Origin: Annona cherimola
Lineage: Eukaryota; Streptophyta; Magnoliopsida; Magnoliales; Annonaceae
Direction of reading: 5' to 3'
NCBI GenBank assembly: GCA_030490835.1
Contig: CM059977.1
Span: 11,436,765-11,500,764, forward strand
Length of the DNA stretch: 64,000 nt
The notes under the pieces: generated by a model
Seen by the model: the letters and a program-made list of their open reading frames with translations, nothing else
Database searches by the model: none
What the model was told of the DNA's origin: nothing
Program-made: the position numbers and the translations under genes
Shown here: piece after piece, positions 31,569 to 43,129 of the stretch
How positions within the stretch are numbered: the stretch's first letter is position 1
How the letters are laid out: the number at the start of each line of letters is the position of its first letter

Positions 31569-32819
31569 ATGGAGCATCTTCCCGTGGAAGTGATTGGAAA
31601 CATATTATCAAGACTTGCAGCTGCCCGAGATGTTGTAATTGCCTCTGCAACATGCAGGAAATGGCGAGAAGCCTGCCTGAAGCACCTCCACACGCTCTCC
31701 TTCAATTCAAATGACTGGCCTGTTTATCGTGATTTGACTAATAGGCGATTGGAGATTCTGATCACCCAGACAATATTTCAAACTACCGGTTTACAATATC
31801 TGTCAATTTTCATGGATGACGTTGATGAGTTCTCAGCTGCCCCTGTGATTGCATGGCTCATGTATACACGTGAGACTTTACGTTACCTGGTATATAATGT
31901 CCGCACCACTCCAAATGTTAACATTTTGGAGAAATGTGGTAGGCAGAAGCTGGAAGTTTTGTTCTTGGCTCACAACTCTATCACCGGTGTCGAGCCTAGT
32001 TACCAGAGATTTCCATGTTTGAAATCACTTTCTCTTAGTTACGTCAGCATTTCATCCTTGGATTTGAGCCTACTTTTAACTGCCTGCCCCAAAATTGAGA
32101 CCTTGGCACTTGTGAGCCCTGAGATTGCGATGTCAGATTCACAGGCAACAATGGAACTAAGTAGCCTTACCCTGAAGAGCATTTATGTTGAAGGGATTAG
32201 CTTAGATAAGTTTATACTGGAAGCAGATAGTCTTGAGAGACTTCATTTAAAAGATTCAACTCTTGAGCTTTTTGAGCTTATTGGCAAGGGAACTTTGAAA
32301 CATCTCAAGATTGATGATGTGAGTGTTATTCACCTTGACATTGGGGAGATTACTGAGCATCTGGAATCAGTAGATGTCAGCAACTTTACGATCATGTGGC
32401 CAAAGTTTTACCACATGATATCAAAGTCATCTAAACTGAGGCGGCTTCGGTTGTGGGGTGTGGTATTTGATGATGAGGATGAGGTTGTGGATTTGGAAAC
32501 TATTGCTGTTTACTTCCCTCTGCTAAGCCAGCTTTCGTTGAGTTATGATTTAAGAGAAGGGTTGCTGCATTATGGGACAACATGTTTGACAAACGTGGTG
32601 GTATTAGAGCTGGGTTGGACAGTAATCAGTGAGCTTTTCACTCATTGGGTTGCAGCACTGCTTGAGAGATGTCCCAATCTCAGGAGGCTGGTCATCCATG
32701 GGGTTATTTCTGAAGCAAAAAGTCGTGAAGAATGCAACACATTGGCATATTTTACTTCATCCATTGTTCGGCTCATGAGAAAGCATACACATGTTGATGT
32801 GCACTTTGAGTATGAATAA
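31569..32819 (+). CDS. F-box/LRR-repeat protein (At1g67190-like)
   Basis: Substrate-receptor type subunit of an SCF (SKP1-CUL1-F-box) ubiquitin ligase. The substrate is unknown. One uninterrupted frame of 416 aa plus TAA. Residues 1-42 form the F-box (LPVEVIGNILSRL, then CRKWREAC). After it come irregular leucine-rich repeats, with the characteristic TTPNVNILEKCGRQKLEVL and ITGVEPSYQRFPCLKSLSL segments, and the C-terminus ends VDVHFEYE. This agrees along its whole length, as I recall it, with the Arabidopsis At1g67190 group (about 419 aa). An ATG ten codons upstream (31539) is in frame, but the conserved N-terminus starts MEHLPVEV, so 31569 is chosen. The CDS is intact, with no frameshift. 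Confidence 0.95.
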   Translation: MEHLPVEVIGNILSRLAAARDVVIASATCRKWREACLKHLHTLSFNSNDWPVYRDLTNRRLEILITQTIFQTTGLQYLSIFMDDVDEFSAAPVIAWLMYTRETLRYLVYNVRTTPNVNILEKCGRQKLEVLFLAHNSITGVEPSYQRFPCLKSLSLSYVSISSLDLSLLLTACPKIETLALVSPEIAMSDSQATMELSSLTLKSIYVEGISLDKFILEADSLERLHLKDSTLELFELIGKGTLKHLKIDDVSVIHLDIGEITEHLESVDVSNFTIMWPKFYHMISKSSKLRRLRLWGVVFDDEDEVVDLETIAVYFPLLSQLSLSYDLREGLLHYGTTCLTNVVVLELGWTVISELFTHWVAALLERCPNLRRLVIHGVISEAKSREECNTLAYFTSSIVRLMRKHTHVDVHFEYE

Positions 32820-33590
32820 AATTACTGGATACCTTTGTCATTGTTCAAGTTTTGATCTGACATGAGTTGTCTAAGCAGGTAATTGATACCACATCCTTCT
32901 CTGTTCTCTGTTCTATGTTTATGTCTTGTTTCTGCCTTTTGTCTCATATACATTGGCAATCCAAGCAATTGTAAATTCAGTTATTCTTTTTTTTATTTCT
33001 ATTTTTTTAAGTAGGAGGAACCTTAATCAAATTTCAAGTTCCGTTTGCTCTCTAGTTATGCCTTTGGCTTTTGTTCTTGCTGGTGGCTTGTCTTGAATAA
33101 AAACACCTCTTGATGATATATGCTGTGGAAGTTCTTGCTTCTAATATCCTGATGTGCTTGTGAAACATTTTATTTTCAACTATTTTGTTTAATTCACTCA
33201 TCACTATTTGAATATATTTAAAGATTGATGCACAAGGACATTTGTGGCTTTATCTTTCAATTCCTTCGGACTGCTTCTATCTGAAAGTTCTTTTGACTGT
33301 AATTGGATTTCTCATGCTGTTTTGTGGCCACTGCAGCCATCTTTATCTGTGAATTTTCATTGTTTTGCTTTTGTTTGACTTTGTTGAGCCCATCATCTCT
33401 ATCTTTCCTAATCCTCATGCTGTCATTTGGAAGACCTCTTAATTAAGTTCAATGTTTTGTTTTGATAACTTAAAGTGATTATTGATGTGGGAATTAAAGA
33501 CCAAGCAAGACATGGATTTTGATTGATTGAGAATGTGCTTATGAAGAGTCTCCTTGGGTTGTCACTGTGTGACTGTTGTCTACTTCCAAA
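32820..33590 (+). other. F-box 3' UTR and downstream sequence
   Basis: Follows the TAA stop. At 32879 the sequence AAGCAG/GTAATT could act as a donor for a 3'-UTR intron. AATAAA-like signals occur near 33097. No other gene was seen. Confidence 0.4.
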
Positions 33591-33595
33591 ACTTT

Positions 33596-33845
33596 GGGAG
33601 TGTTTGTTTACCTAAAAAATTTTTAATCTTCGTAACTACCCTATTCTGTAATTATTTCCTCACTTCTTCCTTTACAATTACCCTACTTTTCAATCACAAC
33701 TTCCCATACAACTGACCTATTTATTTAACTTTGTTCTCTTTACTCCTCAACATTACTCCTATCGTATTACATCGTTTTCTCCTATTTCAAAAAAATTTTA
33801 CACCACAAACTTTTGACAAAAGTTTTATCACTTTCCAAACACACT
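33596..33845 (-). mobile_element. Tourist/Harbinger-like MITE, copy b
   Basis: Reverse orientation relative to copy a. It starts GAGTGTTTGTTTACC and ends CTTTCCAAACACAC. The body contains ATTACCCTACTTTTCAATCA and CTTTACTCCTCAACATTACT, reverse complements of the diagnostic phrases in the other copies. Confidence 0.7.
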
Positions 33846-34971
33846 TTATCTGATAATTCAAAGATATGCTGACCAAATCTTTGTATAGCGTGCCATCCCA
33901 AATATTTATCTATGTAGCAGTCTCTCAATTTTAGAAGAAAGCTCTCTTAGATTTGTAGTTTGGGAATGGAATGTTAAATAAATAAGAATGGCAAATGTCA
34001 AGTTCTCCAAAAATTCCTGCGGTCACAGATGATGACAATCTTTTCAAGTCTACAAGATTCTTTGATGATGGTTCGCCAATGCAGCCAGTGAAGCAAACAA
34101 AAAATTTGGGGCCCAAGTACCAAACTTGAGATAGATTTTACCAAACAAAATTTTTCATCTTCCTGGAAATGAGCTCCTAGGATGTTCATTGTATTGATTT
34201 GCAGAAATAATAGCAACCAGTTATGAATTTGAAGTGCAGCAATTTCCACTAATTATCTATAAGTGTAGCTTATTTAACGATAGTTGTTTAGTGCCGGTTT
34301 AGAAATTATCTAATCCCACCGCTCTCTTTTTTGCACCCGCTGAATCGCTGCCTTTCGACGTTGACTGCTCTGTTATCTAAACTAGAGTGTTTGTCTATTT
34401 TATTTTATTAATAGATGATGGTTTCCTGTTCTGAGCATGCGCAAGTGCACTATTAAATGCTTAGATTATTAATGTTTGAATGCTGTGGAAACAACTAAAA
34501 TCTAATTTTGGTTATGAGAACCTACCTTTTTGTTTCTAAATTCTGATTGAAGTTACACGTACGAAATTAGATTTTCAATGAATGTAAGCACTTTTTCCTT
34601 TCACCAGAAAAGATACTTCAGTAGTCGGATCCAATGGAAAATTTTGATATGTTAAGCAAATTGTAGAGCATTGAGTTCTTTGGGGATGCCGGATGCCCTC
34701 GACTGGAATTGAATTGGGACACACGGCATCAAACTGGAGTAGAACTGAGATATACTTGCGTGCTCAGTATAGTATAATGGTTTGTCACGTGCATCAGATG
34801 TGAAATTGGCTACATGACTGGCTATAGTTTACATTGCTTTTTTGTCTCTAAGATGTAGTTATAGTGTGTGCATTGAAGCAAGAAATGGAGTTTCTGATAT
34901 CCTAATATGTCCTGGATCTTCATTGCAAGCCTTTCCAGATATTCTTTTTTAATTTTCTTTAGGTGTGTTTG

Positions 34972-35222
34972 GAAAGTAATAAATTTTTTAGAAAAAAAAT
35001 TTGTAATATAAAAGCTTTTGAAATGAGAGAAAATGATATGATATGATATGGATAATGATGAAGAGTAAAAAGAATAAATTTAAAATAAAAAGTTAGTTAT
35101 ATGGGTAGTTATGTTGAAATGATTAAAAAGTAGGGTAATTGTATAGGAAGACGCAAAGAAATAATTTAGAAAATAAGATAGCTGTAGAAAGTAAAAAGTT
35201 TTATGGCTAAATAAACACACAC
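34972..35222 (+). mobile_element. Tourist/Harbinger-like MITE, copy c
   Basis: Starts GGTGTGTTTGGAAAG and ends AATAAACACACAC. TTA flanks both ends (34969-34971 and 35223-35225). The body matches copy a, including AAATGATTAAAAAGTAGGGT. This is the cleanest copy for defining the target duplication. Confidence 0.75.
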
Positions 35223-35448
35223 TTAGTTTAGTTAGATTTCCCAAAAAGAAAATAACTGAAGCTGAGCACTATGGTAATTGTGAGGTTTAGGATTCTTTGG
35301 TTGTTTGCCTACTAAAATAAATGTGATTTGTGGTTGAATAAAGCTACAGTATTCCCATTGACACCTGCTTTTTTACTTTCTATTCTTATTTTTTGATGGG
35401 TATCGTATCTTTTGGTTTGTTTTGAGCCTTATGATTCTTTAATTACAG

Positions 35449-35598
35449 TATTTCGGTGGAATTAACATTGGGGATCTTGGCTGTGAATATGGAAAGGATG
35501 CTGATATTGGGGAGAACATGTATTCATCCATTTCTCATGAATTTTTCTTGAATGCATTTTGGAGAAAACCTGTGAAATCCACCAGAGGTCTCATGTAG
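35449..35598 (+). other. Exon-like open segment of unknown origin
   Basis: Directly after TTAATTACAG the frame reads YFGGINIGDLGCEYGKDADI and stays open for 49 codons to TAG. Codon use looks protein-like, and an acceptor precedes it, but I recognise no family and no partner exon. It could be a 3'-UTR exon of the F-box transcript, a decayed gene piece, or chance. Confidence 0.25.
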
Positions 35599-35599
35599 C

Positions 35600-37078
35600 A
35601 CGTCATTTTGACTTTGAGATGTGTACACACTGGCCATTTTTGTTGATGTGTAGCATTAGTGACTAAGATATTTACAGCTTCTGATGATTTTGTTGCTCCT
35701 TTATGTTTTTTCAATGAGAAAAATCTCTTGCAAAGTTGACCATGATTTGCTTGCTTTCACATTTCAGAAGTGAAATTTCAAGATATATTTGATAAGTAAA
35801 AAGTCCAATTTCTAAGGAAAGAATGAGATTGTAACACAAGACTGCACCGATAGGTAACCGGGATTGCTTTGGATTTCTCAGTTAGCAATGTTGAAAACCT
35901 TTATAGATGAAAAATCAACAGTAATTAAGACTCCGCTTGGCCAGGCGGTTTGAAACCTGATGACACTGCTTTTTTTGTATAAGCTTGAATTTCATGCTTT
36001 TATTTTCTGTGCTTATCATGGCTGATTCGCTGATTGAAGTGAGAAAATTTTGGCTGAAGTTAAAAGCACCCATAAGAAGCCGGAGGATATTCATGCTTTC
36101 TACTTCAATATGTGCAGCCAAACAGGCTTTAAACCCTTGATACCTCTGCAAGCCTGACATGGAAATGTTAGTGCAAGCGATGCAGGATTGGATGGAATTG
36201 CATGTTTTTACATCACCGCAAATGTCTACCAGTAGTCTGGATGTGCTTGTTCCATGTTGTGTTTGAACCGACGGATGGCATTTAACGGCATTTAAATAAG
36301 TTATGAGAGTAGACATGCTTTATGGGAAAAGATGCGAATTCAACGAACAACATTCCTCGGTGAAGAAGAAAAAATAAGGTATACGACTAGAAGTTGATTG
36401 AATGCGTTGAAATTTACCTGTTATGTGCAAAATGAAGGGGAAGAAATTAATCATGTGTTCTTGGAAATGGGGGTTGAGAAGTTGCTACTAGGACTGCGTA
36501 GGAGGTAAGAAGAGGAAGAAAATAATAGCATCGCTAATGGTTGTTATTATAATGAGACCAAAAACTGTCTCATTTACGAGTATGGTTTTTGGAGGAGAGA
36601 AGGCCGTGACCTTGAAAATTGGTGGATTGGAATCAGATAGATACGATGCAGCAACCTGAAAATTGATTGAGCGAAATCAGATATGATCGATATTGATACT
36701 GCAATCTGCTCTCTCAACAATATAAAAGTAAACAGAAACTAAGGATTGGATTTAAATGAAAATTAGTTATCAACTAAAGCAACTAACGCGGCTGGCAAAG
36801 AGCCCCATTTCTAGCGCCAATTTTCACTTTTAACAACATTGTTAAACTTACATCTCTGTAGTAAAAGATTGCGAAATATGTACGACGGTTCTAGAGGGAT
36901 GGGAAATGTCCGTTGGATTTAAAAACGCCAATTAATAAAAACCAAATCCCAAAGCAGCCTTCCAACCATCCACGGTCTCGGTCAGCATTTGGTCTGTATA
37001 AAATTAAATTGGCCTGATGGTTAAGGACTATTATCTCATCCTAATTACTACAAGTTGAAGAATATATATAGATCGAAC
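35600..37078. other. Spacer, nothing recognised
   Basis: Mixed-composition sequence. A 133-codon frame on the - strand (35915-36316) lacks recognisable motifs. A 21-bp phrase, AGCAGCCTTCCAACCATCCA plus C, occurs at about 36953-36973 and again at about 37080-37100. Confidence 0.5.
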
Positions 37079-37094
37079 AAGCAGCCTTCCAACC

Positions 37095-37140
37095 ATCCAC
37101 AGTGCATGGACTGCACGGTGCAGTCGTATGCACTGGATCA
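37095..37140 (+). mobile_element. 3' end fragment of the hAT-like MITE
   Basis: Carries the same terminal hairpin as the 25059-25430 element (ACAGTGCATGGACTGCACG, then GTGCAGTCGTATGCACTGG) with one or two changes. It is directly preceded by the repeated CCTTCCAACCATCCAC phrase and followed by an (AT)n run (37147-37168). Confidence 0.6.
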
Positions 37141-37168
37141 TTTTCCATATATATATATATATATATAG

Positions 37169-37809
37169 CTCGGCAACGGAACCTTTTACAAATCAGTTCT
37201 TCTTCCTTAACCTAATGCATTGCATATGGACACATAATCGCGCCTGCCTGGGTCGAGGTGTATAGAAAATTGAGTTGGGTCTTTGTTCTTCCCTGGGGTT
37301 TGGTTGCACGTTACTTTCTTCAAGAATCATTTCTTCTTTGTCAACTGCTCCCTTTTTCCAACAATTGTTTGTCTCCTTCCACGCGTCTCTCGACTCTTCT
37401 TACATTATTTTTTTCTCGCTGAAAGAACTAATAGATTAGTTGCTCGAAAAAAAAAGAAAAAAGAATTAATATATTATTAGAAGCTCACGATCTACTCCAA
37501 TCCACACACACTATCTGATCTAATGGGCCCCAAAACAATCTTATGCAAGTATTAAAGACCCAAACCGAGAGGGCATGTTATCCCAATCTGGAAAATAATT
37601 CTGGGTCTCCTTCATCCATCCAAAAGTTAGCAGTCGGACGGTTCGGATTACCAGATGCTATTAATGTTGCACACATATTTATATGAACTAAAATACACGT
37701 GGGGTCTACATAAAAATGAACCAAAAAATTCAAAAAAAAATACTTGAGATTGTTACTTAGGCATAGGTTAAATAAATCATTACTTAGCCTTGGGTAATCA
37801 GATCTTGCC
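37169..37809. other. Spacer, nothing recognised
   Basis: No coding sequence or repeat family identified in this stretch. Confidence 0.5.
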
Positions 37810-38429
37810 TCATATATATGGAGCCTAATTATATACATCATGATGTATTTTAGGGTAAAATACAATATTCATTTATTTTTTATAATCACTTATATTTTTT
37901 TGATTTTTCTTTGTAAATATATTTTCCTAAATGTATTCAATCTATATACAAAAATTTTCCATTTTACAATATTTTTACATATTTATTTTTAAAAAATCAA
38001 GATTTTAAGGGGTGAAAAAATGACTAGAATGCCACTAAAATATATACAAAGTTTTTCCCTTTTACAAGATTTTTACATTTTTATTTTTTATTTTTTTAAA
38101 AATAAAGATTTTAAGGCATGAGAAATGACTTAAGTGCCGTTAAAATATATACAAAGTTTTACCCTTTCCCATATTTTTACATATTTATTTTTTCTTTTAA
38201 AAATAAAGATTTTAAGGGTAAAAAATGACTTAAATGCCCCTAGAATTGATGTTTTTTAAAATAAAAATAAAAATGTAAAAATATTGTAAAATGAAAATTT
38301 TTAATATATTGATCAAATACAATTGGAAAAACATATTGATGAAGAAAAATCAAATAAAGTAAAATAAATGAATGATATATTTTAGCTTAAAATATATCAT
38401 AATGTATATAATCATGTTCCCATATATAA
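37810..38429. mobile_element. Large foldback element (620 bp)
   Basis: About 200 bp at each end are inverted copies. Left: CATATATATGGAGCCTAATT, then TTGATTTTTCTTTGTAAATA, then CATTTTACAATATTTTTACA. The right arm, reverse-complemented, gives TTGATTTTTCTTCATCAATA and CATTTTACAATATTTTTACA. The central part contains a three-fold tandem repeat (about 37957-38245, period near 105-112 bp) with AATGACTTAAGTGCC-type phrases. No coding sequence. Confidence 0.8.
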
Positions 38430-38439
38430 AATATACTTA

Positions 38440-38740
38440 TCCAATGCATGTAAATACACTGTAACTTATAGTTCATTTAGTTCAAGAAGGGCCCCACATG
38501 ATCATGAAATATACATCTACTCCACCCATTGTATTTAGAATTATTTTTTTTATTAGCATATCAATTTGCATCCAAATTGGATATGTGAATGGACCCTATC
38601 TAAAAATGGTATAAAATAAATGTAATAAGATAGTTTGATTTTAATGTTTTTTCGACATGAAAACTAAGATATAACTTATATATGGATAAATGACTGTATG
38701 AAATATTAATACATTTAAATGTATGTAAGGTCCATTTTGA
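38440..38740 (-). mobile_element. Diverged hAT-like MITE relic (minus strand)
   Basis: Shares, in reverse orientation, the internal order of the 25059-25430 element: GGGCCCCACATGATCATGAA, CACCCATTGTATTTAGAATT, CATCCAAATTGGATATGTGA, then AAATGTAATAAGATAGTTT. The termini are lost. Confidence 0.6.
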
Positions 38741-38744
38741 ACCA

Positions 38745-39085
38745 AATACACCGTAACATGCATCATACCTCTCTTTATAAATTTGTCAAGTGTATACAAT
38801 TTTACCATGTGGTGTATGCAAAACAGGGCAAACTTGATTATGAATGGGACACCTACCCAACCAATTGTATTTTGAATTCGTATCAAGTTTCATCCAAATC
38901 AAACGAGTATATGTGTACTATCTTAAAGTGGTGTAAAATTAATGTAATAAAATGACTTAATATAAATATCAATTTTAAAACAGTATTTTTAACATTTAAT
39001 CTGTCTAAAATATAATTTTTATATAGATTATACAATATATTATTATATTTTAATATACATGTGGCACATTCTGTAATAGACTACA
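38745..39085 (-). mobile_element. Second hAT-like MITE relic (minus strand)
   Basis: Head-to-tail with the previous relic. It contains CCAACCAATTGTATTTTGAA, CATCCAAATCAAACGAGTAT and TTAATGTAATAAAATGACTT in the same order and orientation. More diverged than its neighbour. Confidence 0.55.
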
Positions 39086-39647
39086 CAGTAATTATGGGCG
39101 CCCGTCTGCACAAAAACATATCTATATCTATAAGTCTATTTATCTTGTACATATAAAAGCAAGGTATTCCATTAAATGGACGACCCACATCTTTTCCAAG
39201 CGCATGAACCATGCATGAGGGAAGAATTCATAAGATGAGGGAGGCTCGATTCTCTCCTCTCAAAGAATTAATCAGGAACTGAGGGAGGTGGGCTTTGGCG
39301 TGGAAGGCAGGAAATTGATAAACGATATGGGAGCATTTGGAAATTGATCATAGTCCTTGTGTCGCTTAACGGTACTACAAATTACTTGCAGATCCATTCA
39401 CGGATTTATTGAAATATTATACTCAGCTATAGAATCATCCGTCTATACAGGAATAATGTTTTAGATTGTATAGATGTTGAATTAACAGTTTTGAAGTGAA
39501 TATTGAAATGAAATACTTCTGTTATATTAATATTACAATTTTATCATTTTCTTAAACGTCATCGATGAACACCAAAGAGTGGGCTACAACACTACAAATT
39601 TTGGCATTATCGGCAGCATAAAAATATTTTTTCAATTTTTATATTTT

Positions 39648-40592
39648 GGGTAATTTGTAAATATACCGTATAGTTTCACAAATTATATATTACTCTACAT
39701 AGTTTCACCAAAATTATATGCGTACCTATGAGACGTCTTTTGCCTTCGGCAATTGTTAACATGTAGGTTGAAAATAGATAATGACAAAAATAGACATTGT
39801 AAAACCCAGCCTGCATGTGCATAAATTGAAATAGTTGACTGGACTGCCAAACTTTTTGTTACCTCCCTCGTTATAGAAGTTGGTGATGACTGCCAAAACA
39901 ATGGGGAAAAATCCATTGCTTTCTCTCTCTATTAATGGCAACCCAAGTCAAGTGGAAAGCAATGTCCAGTAAGAAATTTTTTGCTATGTGCATCTTCTCT
40001 AAACTCCAACCAACAGATGGCCGTGAAAACCACCATCTCCAGCAACCCATATTTTATTTAGATCCAGCTATTTGAGCTGTTAATCAATTAATCAAATCCA
40101 TTGAATAAAAAGGTTGTGCAAAACCCTCAAGACCGGCGGTATTTTCTTCTTAGCAACAGCTTAGATGATTGCTTATCTTCAACACATTCGGCAGTAGTGC
40201 ACAGGCATTTCACATTTTGGACGGTTAGCATTTAACGACTAACATTTCTTTATTTATTCAATTATTTATTTAGATTTTATGATTCTTTGACCACTAATTC
40301 ATGTGTTGATCTTACAACTCATTCATGTGTTGAATTTCCGAATGGCATGTGTTAATGAATCCATCAATTTCATATTTCACATTCAACACATTCGATGGGC
40401 AATTTTGGAATGACATATTTTACTCCACAGCTCCTTTACTTCCGTTGAATGTCGGCAATTAGCATAGGTATGTATGTAATTTCGATGAAGCTATATGAGG
40501 TAATGCGCAATTTATAGAACTATATAGATATATCGGCAATTAGCATCAAACTATATAAGTATATCTACAAATTACTCTTATATTTTTTTTCT
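39648..40592. mobile_element. Long-TIR non-autonomous DNA transposon (about 945 bp)
   Basis: The left end is GGGTAATTTGTAAATATACC followed by a GTATAGTTTCACAAATTATA phrase. The right end, reverse-complemented, is AGAGTAATTTGTAGATATAC followed by TTATATAGTTTGATGCTAAT. The inverted match extends about 100 bp, with TIR phrases such as CACCAAAATTATATGCGTAC pairing to ATCGAAATTACATACATACC. No transposase. Mutator-like is a guess from TIR length. Confidence 0.65.
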
Positions 40593-42160
40593 TTTATTCA
40601 TTGTTATCGCTACTGTAAATTATTAACCTTATATTTTCAGTTGTTGCCGAAAATTTTCTAGTCATTACCGTGCTTATTTTATGTCAATCATTGATCTCCA
40701 TTTTCATGTATTTCTTATTCTATTTTTTTTTAATAAATATTTCTATTCTATTTTAACTTTTCTTTATATTTGTATGTTAACTAGAATAGGATTGTGGTGA
40801 GGGGTTAAGAGTGACGAGTAAGGTTAATATCTAGAAATGTTTGTGATAGTTTTAGATATAAAAATGTATAAATCTATTTTTCCCATATTTCCAATATTTT
40901 CAGAATTAACTTAACCACATGTAAAATTACTTAAAACATGTCAGCATTGGCAGTTTATTTTACAATATGTTGAAATTAACCTGAGAGGGATTACATTATC
41001 TATTTTCCAAAAAAAAAACCCTATTATGGTATATAAATTGATTCTTGATTTTTTTATTTTTTATTTTTTTTACATAAATTAAGTTTGGTGATGAATCAAT
41101 AGGGTTTCTTCATAAACTATGTAGTAGATGGTTGACCAGACTTTGCTGACCAATGAAAGGTTCTTCAACTGATCATGAATATGACCACAAAAGATACTCA
41201 AGCATATAATCATTGAAAAGGCTGTTGATGCCTATAGTCAAATCACAAATGGACGAATTGAACCTAGCTAGCTATATGTTAAAGCCTACTAGGCAATTCA
41301 TCATAACTTTAATTTCAGTCCAAGATTCCAAGGCCTCAGTTTTTGAATTTGGCTTTAGTTAGTTGCTTGCTTTTAATTGGTAAAACTTTATTTAGGGATG
41401 TATTGATCAATAAATATATACCAATTTGAGTGTTGGGAAGGAAGATAGAAAATGTACAAAGCAAGAAATTCCAAAGAATCCATGTCAGTCATATTCCAGA
41501 TTGCTTGTGGAAGAAACACGGATTGATCTAAGCCAGCCCGCAAATTAAAGAACCCTTGTGTGATGAATATCAGCTACTTATGGGGATTGTGCTATGGCCC
41601 ACCTCAAACACCAGTACAATCTAAATTTGATTCTAATGTTTTTCTTAATTTATCATGATTGTCATGCATATTTCTTAATTAAGTGAGAACGTAATGAACT
41701 AGGAGAATTGTATCAAGCTAATTTTTGTTGATTGTGAGTTGTATTATCAAGAAGAACAAAGAAAAGAGTTCCTTAAGCCCCTTTATTTCCTTCCATGAAC
41801 GCGATTGGTGGCCCACATGATCTTATTGGGGCCACCTAATTACAAGTTTGATGTGGCCTTGACAAATGAATTCTAGGGGGGATGGAATTTCTTCATATCG
41901 TTTTCCTTCCCGTACTCATCATTATTTGTTAAACTTGCTCCTTGACTTTGCTATTCTCAACTATTCTAATATAGTGGTGTAAATGTGTCGGATTAATTAA
42001 CCCAACCCAAGCACTATTTGAATTTTTTTTTTTACCTAACCTTATATATTAACAAATCAAAAATGTAAAATGTAGAAAATGTATAAAAAAAAATAAAAAA
42101 TATATACACTGAATGCAATAGTTGAGACTCAGTGCTTACACAAGTTGATTATTTATTTTA
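40593..42160. other. Spacer, nothing recognised
   Basis: AT-rich sequence without gene or clear element. Several T-runs lie near 41040-41070. Confidence 0.55.
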
Positions 42161-42165
42161 AATAA

Positions 42166-42458
42166 TGAGTGTGTTTGGTGTTTCAGAAAATTTTTAAAAG
42201 AAATTTTTTTTAGTGTAACACTTTTTTAAAATAGAAGAAGTGATGTGATATGATAATGGTAATAATAAGAAATAAAGAAAATAAAGTTAAAATAGATACG
42301 ATAGTTTTATTAGTAATTGTAGAGAAATGTTTGAAAATTAAATTAGTTGTATAAGAAGATGTGAAGAAATGATTAAAAAATATAACAATTATGAAGAGTG
42401 AAAAGTTTTAAGATTGAAATTTTTTAAATTGACAAGTTTTTATACTTGCAAACAGATC
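42166..42458 (+). mobile_element. Tourist/Harbinger-like MITE, copy d
   Basis: Starts TGAGTGTGTTTGGTG and ends TTGCAAACAGATC with TAA on both sides. The body includes GAAGTGATGTGATATGATAA and AGAAAATAAAGTTAAAATAG. It is followed after 17 bp by copy e in inverted orientation. Confidence 0.7.
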
Positions 42459-42475
42459 TAATATTTTCTTATTTA

Positions 42476-42725
42476 GGACATGTTTAGCAAAGCTTAAAAT
42501 TTTTTAATTTTTACAACTACTTTATTTTTTAATTATTTCTTCACATTTTTGTATAAAACTATCATATTCTTTAATTTCTTTTACACAACTATCTATATAA
42601 TAAACCTATTTATTTTAACTTTATTCTATTTACTACACATCATTACTTCTGTTATAACACATTATTTTCTACCAATTCAAAAATTGGTACTCAAAAAACT
42701 TTTCATAAAAAATTTTAAGACTTTG
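42476..42725 (-). mobile_element. Tourist/Harbinger-like MITE, copy e (inverted)
   Basis: Starts GGACATGTTTAGCAAAG after TTA and continues with ATTATTTCTTCACATTTTTG and TTTAACTTTATTCTATTTAC, reverse complements of the copy d body. The far end is degraded, so the boundary is approximate. Confidence 0.65.
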
Positions 42726-42789
42726 ATCATTGATGAAAAATTCAATTTCTTAATTATATTTAATATTATTTGTTTAGTTAAGTGACTAA

Positions 42790-43110
42790 TTTTCATCCAA
42801 ATCAATACATGGGCCTTTGCTGAAAAAAATATTTTTATGTGTAAATTATAAAAAATTACTTAGATCAATTACGCATATATTAGAATATAATAATACTTTA
42901 TAGGATCATTTTTTGTTTACAAATGATATTTTAAACAATTTAGATGTTGAAAATACTATTTTACAATTGATATTTTAGCATTAAACTATTTTATTATGTT
43001 AAATTTATACATTTATAGATGTGGTCATTTATAATAATATTAGACGAATGCGAGAGTTTTCATGATAATATAAATAATGTTAAATACAATAAATGAAGTA
43101 AATTTTCTAT
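42790..43110 (+). mobile_element. Diverged hAT-like MITE relic
   Basis: Contains ATTTTAGCATTAAACTATTT, TATTATGTTAAATTTATACA and TTAAATACAATAAATGAAGT in the order and strand seen in the 25059-25430 element. The ends are degraded. Confidence 0.55.
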
Positions 43111-43129
43111 TAATCATCAAGATTTTAAA

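Noticed and set aside
35915..36316. 133-codon open frame on the - strand
   Set aside because: No recognisable domain, biased residues, no splice partners. Likely chance in non-coding sequence.
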